DNA of 64,000 nt from Lachnospiraceae bacterium (GTDB lineage Bacteria; Bacillota; Clostridia; Lachnospirales; Lachnospiraceae). The notes below the pieces were generated by a model. The model did not search any database. It worked only from the letters and a program-made list of their open reading frames with translations, and had not been told where the DNA came from. A program made the position numbers and the translations under genes. Within the stretch, counting starts at the first letter, position 1. Every line of letters starts with the position of its first letter. Shown here in pieces: positions 61,259 to 64,000 of this stretch. The stretch covers positions 62,001-126,000 of the forward strand of contig CAJTIU010000013.1 in NCBI GenBank assembly GCA_910576335.1, written 5' to 3'.

Positions 61259-61930
61259 ATGGAAAAAAGATACTATATTGCATACGGCTCGAACTTAAAC
61301 ATCCCCCAGATGCGGATGCGCTGCCCTGGGGCGAGGATCATCGGCACCTCGGCAATCGAAGGCTACCGGCTCCTGTTCAAAGGCAGCAGGACTGGCTCCT
61401 ACCTCACCATCGAGCCGCAGGAGGGCGCGAGCGTCCCTGTGGCGGCCTGGGAGGTGAGCGCGGAGAACGAGGCGGCCCTGGACCGCTACGAGGGCTTCCC
61501 CGCCTTCTACTACAAAAAGGAGATGGAGCTGCCGCTCAGGGGCATCAGGACCGGGAAGGTGCGGCTGCGGAAAGTTTTCGTCTACATCATGCACGAGGAC
61601 CGGCCGCTTGGGGTTCCGAGCGGGTTCTACATGGAAACCTGCAGGCAGGGCTACCGCAGCTTCGGTTTTGACGAGGCGTTCCTGGAACGGGCGTATGCCG
61701 ACAGCGCGGCGGGGGAGGCGCAGGAATTTCCGGGCGGATGGAAGGCGGGGGACGCCTGCTTCCTGGTGACGAACCGGAAGAACGGCTGCACCGGCGCATA
61801 CACCGTGCGGGGGTTTGACGGGAGGTACTTCTGCCTGCAGAACAGGAATGGGAGCCGGTGCCGCGCGTCTGCGGGACGGATGTTCCGAAGCAGGGAGGCG
61901 GCGCTGGGAAAGGAGGCGGATGCGGAATGA
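61259..61930 (+). CDS. Gamma-glutamylcyclotransferase-like protein
   Basis: 223 residues. YIAYGSNLNIPQMRMRCPGA contains the YGSN signature, and ALDRYEGFPAFYYKKEMELP the catalytic Glu. These enzymes release gamma-glutamyl groups as 5-oxoproline. Next to an amidoligase it would undo or process an isopeptide product, a pairing noted in phage and bacterial amidoligase operons. The C-terminal 70 residues are an added domain with an unclear fold. A hairpin (GCCGC...GCGGC region) lies in the 95-base gap before it. Confidence 0.85.
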   Translation: MEKRYYIAYGSNLNIPQMRMRCPGARIIGTSAIEGYRLLFKGSRTGSYLTIEPQEGASVPVAAWEVSAENEAALDRYEGFPAFYYKKEMELPLRGIRTGKVRLRKVFVYIMHEDRPLGVPSGFYMETCRQGYRSFGFDEAFLERAYADSAAGEAQEFPGGWKAGDACFLVTNRKNGCTGAYTVRGFDGRYFCLQNRNGSRCRASAGRMFRSREAALGKEADAE

Positions 61931-62139
61931 AACACACGGACAGGAAAAAGAGGGTATGCCCCAGGTGCGGGCAGGCTTACCGCGGGAGGCCGGCAGTCTC
62001 ACGGAAGGACAATGAGACGCAGCTCTGCCCGGACTGCGGCACCAGGGAGGCGCTGGAGGGCATCGGCGTGGGCGCAGCAGAGCAGGAACAGATCCTTGAA
62101 GCTATCCACAGGTGTTACGGAAGGGGGCAGGAAGGATGA
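61927..62139 (+). CDS. Small zinc-ribbon protein (70 aa)
   Basis: ATG 61927 overlaps the upstream stop (ATGA). CPRCGQAYRGRP and CPDCGTREALEGIG provide two CxxC knuckles of a zinc ribbon, followed by a helical tail (EQEQILEAIHRCYGRG). Conserved in phages/elements near amidoligases. Probably nucleic-acid binding. Confidence 0.7.
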   Translation: MKHTDRKKRVCPRCGQAYRGRPAVSRKDNETQLCPDCGTREALEGIGVGAAEQEQILEAIHRCYGRGQEG

Positions 62140-62327
62140 AAGCATACGGCAGGAACCTCCGGTGGATTGAAGACCACCAGTACGGGGATGAGATGCACAC
62201 CGGGATTGCCATGCCCTCGTCCGGGAAAAGGCGCGGGCAGAGGCGGAGGCGCTACAAGCGGCCGTTCAAGAAGTCGGAGCGGCAGCACTCCAGACACATG
62301 ATCCGCCGGGAGCTTGGAGGGGATTAG
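62136..62327 (+). CDS. Small basic hypothetical protein (63 aa)
   Basis: ATG 62136 overlaps the zinc-ribbon stop by 4 bases with GGAAGG upstream. Very basic (SGKRRGQRRRRYKRPFKKSE), perhaps RNA- or DNA-binding. Last gene of the amidoligase transcript before leader L2. Confidence 0.6.
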   Translation: MKAYGRNLRWIEDHQYGDEMHTGIAMPSSGKRRGQRRRRYKRPFKKSERQHSRHMIRRELGGD

Positions 62328-62330
62328 GCG

Positions 62331-62459
62331 CCATAAACTACACAATTCCCGGCGCAGATATTTGTACAGTTTATGCCCGTAAATGACTTGATAATATGTG
62401 CTTTTAGAGCGAATATGTGTACTACCGAAAGGGAAAAAAACAAAACGGAGGTACACACC
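62331..62459 (+). promoter_or_regulatory. Leader cassette L2
   Basis: Inverted repeat CATAAACTACACAA/TTGTACAGTTTATG, promoter TTGATA (62388-62393), 17 bases, GAATAT (62411-62416), constant leader and CGGAGG. Nearly the same sequence as L1, L3 and L4 from the promoter to the ribosome site. Confidence 0.85.
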
Positions 62460-62828
62460 ATGAAGAAGATCGAACTTTTTGAGAAGGCCATTGCGGAGCA
62501 GGCAGGGAGTCTTAAGGAATGGGGGATCAACCCGACACTGTTCTGGGCATACCGCAACAGCATCACGGCGGGCAACGACAGGATAGACTTCGGCGAGGTC
62601 ATCTGGGACAGCGAGGTCGGGGAGATCGCGGAAACGCTGAAGGAGAACGGCATCACCGAGTTCACCATCAGTAGCACCTTTTCCAGCCTGATCCCGACGC
62701 TTGCGGAATTTGCAAGGCACGGCTTCCAAATGGCGGGGCTGACTGAGGTAAAAGCGAACTACACGGACTTCCAGACCCAGGAGCGGGCGGTCATCCCGGC
62801 GATCCGGATGGCGGCGGAAGAAGCGTAA
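62460..62828 (+). CDS. Hypothetical protein under leader L2 (122 aa)
   Basis: Reads MKKIELFEKAIAEQAGSLKE, then NRIDFGEV-like NDRIDFGEVIWDSEVGEIAE, TEFTISSTFSSLIPTLAEFA. Similar small proteins (DUF7698-like by impression) are common in Lachnospiraceae mobile DNA. No enzymatic motif. It has its own promoter cassette, so it is expressed independently of the amidoligase. Confidence 0.6.
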   Translation: MKKIELFEKAIAEQAGSLKEWGINPTLFWAYRNSITAGNDRIDFGEVIWDSEVGEIAETLKENGITEFTISSTFSSLIPTLAEFARHGFQMAGLTEVKANYTDFQTQERAVIPAIRMAAEEA

Positions 62829-62838
62829 GGCACGGGGC

Positions 62839-62867
62839 GGCCTGCCGGGAGGGAAACCCGGCGGGCC
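62839..62867. terminator. Strong GC hairpin after the L2 gene
   Basis: GGCCTGCCGGG pairs with CCCGGCGGGCC (one mismatch) across 7 bases. No T-run follows. It separates 62460-62828 from the next gene. Confidence 0.45.
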
Positions 62868-62923
62868 GGAATCCCAGGCAAAAATACACCCGCAGGGCAG
62901 TGCGGGGCGAAGGAGGAGTTTTC

Positions 62924-63244
62924 ATGGCAGGAATGAAATGGTATAAAGTCTGGCTGGTGGTTCCGGGGACGGACGGGGATGCGGAGAACGGCCCCTGCGA
63001 GCCGGAATGGTGGAACGACATGGAGCAGGCCCCCGATGAGAAGGCGGCGGTCCGGCAGGCAAATGAAAAGGCCCGGAGGCAGTGGGAGGAGCCGAACCAG
63101 TATGAGCCTGGGGTGGAGGCACCGTCGGACAGGGAGCTTGGGCAGGAATGCCCGGTCTGCACCGGGGCGGCGGAAGTCACCGACGAGGAATATGCGGAAT
63201 GGAAAAGGGAGATAGAGGAGCTGGTGGAGCTTCCGTTTGAATAA
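62924..63244 (+). CDS. Hypothetical protein (106 aa)
   Basis: ATG 62924 after AGGAGG. MKWYKVWLVVPGTDGDAENG, DEKAAVRQANEKARRQWEEP, and a CPVC knuckle (ECPVCTGAAEVTDEEY). Acidic, no known domain. It has no leader cassette of its own and probably reads through from the L2 promoter. Confidence 0.6.
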   Translation: MAGMKWYKVWLVVPGTDGDAENGPCEPEWWNDMEQAPDEKAAVRQANEKARRQWEEPNQYEPGVEAPSDRELGQECPVCTGAAEVTDEEYAEWKREIEELVELPFE

Positions 63245-63300
63245 CATCCGGGCGGGATTCCCGCAGGACAACTGGGCCGGAAGGCCCTTTTGCCCGTGGC

Positions 63301-63431
63301 AGATATACATAATTCCTGCCGCAGATGTTTGTGTAGTTTATGCTCACAATTGACTTGCTATTATCCGCAGAAAGAGCGAATATGTGTACTACCGAAAGGA
63401 AAAACAAAAAAGAAAACGGAGGACACAGACC
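63301..63431 (+). promoter_or_regulatory. Leader cassette L3
   Basis: TTTGTGTAGTTTATG with a decayed left arm, promoter TTGCTA (63355-63360), 17 bases, GAATAT (63378-63383), constant leader, CGGAGG. Confidence 0.8.
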
Positions 63432-63707
63432 ATGAAGATCAACGATGCAATGAAAACCTACAGACTGCCGAACCCCACCACGCCGGAAGACCTGGAATGC
63501 AGATGGAGCAAAACGCTGACCTTCGGCGACAGGGTGGTCATCGCCGGGTACTTTTTCAACGGCCCGAACAAGCCCTGCTATTTCGGGGCGGTTTACGAAT
63601 TCCTGGGCGACGACCACACCTGCGAAGGCGCCATCGGGCTCCGGGCGGCAAGCGGAGTCGAGTTCGAGGATGACGGCCACGCAATCGCCTGGGCGATGCA
63701 GCAGTAA
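63432..63707 (+). CDS. Hypothetical protein under leader L3 (91 aa)
   Basis: MKINDAMKTYRLPNPTTPED, KTLTFGDRVVIAGYFFNGPN, YEFLGDDHTCEGAIGLRAAS: a small beta-rich protein, no named family. Alone between leader cassettes L3 and L4. Confidence 0.6.
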   Translation: MKINDAMKTYRLPNPTTPEDLECRWSKTLTFGDRVVIAGYFFNGPNKPCYFGAVYEFLGDDHTCEGAIGLRAASGVEFEDDGHAIAWAMQQ

Positions 63708-63760
63708 ACGGAGGCGGGAAAATCCCAGGGTACGGAGCCGGAAGGCTCTGTATCCCGTGC

Positions 63761-63892
63761 CAGTAAAGTACACAAACCCAGGCGTAGATGTTTGTGTAGT
63801 TTATGCCCGCAATTGACTTGCTATTATCGGCGGAAAGAGCGAATATGTGTACTACCGAAAGGGAAAACAAAAAGAAAACGGAGGTACACACC
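63761..63892 (+). promoter_or_regulatory. Leader cassette L4
   Basis: GTAAAGTACACAAAC and TTTGTGTAGTTTATG as inverted repeat, promoter TTGCTA (63818-63823), 17 bases, GAATAT (63841-63846), constant leader, CGGAGG. Confidence 0.85.
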
Positions 63893-64000
63893 ATGAGGGA
63901 TTACAACGAGGTTTTTGGATACGAGGCATTTGCAGGGTTTATGACGGAGGCACAGCTTAAGCGCCACACGGAGTGCATCCGGGAATACAGGGGCTACAGC
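63893..64000 (+). CDS. Hypothetical protein under leader L4, 5' part
   Basis: First 36 codons only (MRDYNEVFGYEAFAGFMTEA, KRHTECIREYRGYS); it runs off the window end. The ribosome site and leader are those of the cassette family, so the start is secure. Confidence 0.65.
   Translation, partial: MRDYNEVFGYEAFAGFMTEAQLKRHTECIREYRGYS

Noticed and set aside
60092-63892. CRISPR-like interpretation of the repeated 130-bp blocks
   Set aside because: The copies are far apart, each ends at a gene start and contains a promoter; no short regular spacers or cas genes are present. No CRISPR array or tRNA gene was recognised anywhere in the window.

Overview
The window looks like a gut Lachnospiraceae (Firmicutes, Clostridia) chromosome. 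The evidence is the style of the housekeeping genes (M42 aminopeptidase, HPr-like protein, MATE pump, REC-GGDEF protein, guaA), strong AGGAGG-type ribosome sites, TTG/GTG starts, and typical Lachnospiraceae mobile modules (MobV relaxase, TnpV, XRE/excisionase/integrase triads). Base composition changes sharply. The left 44 kb is AT-rich to moderate, while about 44.5-64 kb is clearly GC-rich, so the right third has a separate origin.

Layout. 1-11.1 kb is chromosomal backbone: LacI-type regulator tail, M42 peptidase, HPr-like protein without its histidine, MATE exporter, a 1226-residue secreted M26-like zinc peptidase with a long Pro/Glu/Thr repeat, an Ogt DNA repair protein, a frameshifted QueG-like iron-sulfur protein, a small conserved protein and a diguanylate cyclase. 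Two intergenic regions here hold nested CTAG-flanked miniature elements of three families. 11.8-13.06 kb is a GMP synthase gene with a degenerate glutaminase half and an in-frame TAG.

13.06-23.8 kb is integrative mobilizable element 1, which starts at the guaA stop codon: XRE repressor, excisionase, tyrosine integrase, MobC-like protein, RepA-like ATPase, candidate oriT, MobV relaxase and TnpV, followed by an AT-rich cargo (DUF3788, truncated DUF1697, a HEAT-repeat gene broken by inversion, methyltransferase, acetyltransferase, membrane protein, KilA-N protein). 23.9-32 kb is a second element with the same plan, but with a CHC2 primase plus VapE helicase and a ParM/ParR-like segregation pair in place of the RepA-like ATPase.

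32-42.5 kb is a defence island. It has a truncated type I methylase (hsdM), then a compact unit of AbrB-like protein, C5 cytosine methylase and OGG-type DNA glycosylase facing a four-gene operon of XRE protein, AlkA-type glycosylase, a nuclease-like protein and a SacI-family restriction enzyme. Next to it is a complete ABC-three-component system (DUF3732 ATPase, middle component, C-terminal component) and a divergent 46-residue basic protein. The restriction-methylation unit with two different base-excision glycosylases is the best candidate for an undescribed system.

42.9-64 kb is phage-like. A leftward replication operon (SSB-like DUF2815, Cas4-like DUF2800, family A DNA polymerase) and a rightward operon (P4/D5-type primase, VRR-NUC, SNF2-type helicase, sigma-like HTH, HNH, terminase small subunit, ParB-fused DNA methylase, large C5 methylase) diverge from a repeat-rich region that may be an origin or operator. 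After that comes an accessory zone with a protein that shares a C-terminal tag with the amidoligase, DUF4314, an amidoligase and gamma-glutamylcyclotransferase pair, and small proteins. Four near-identical leader/promoter cassettes of about 130 bp precede the amidoligase gene and three small orphan genes.
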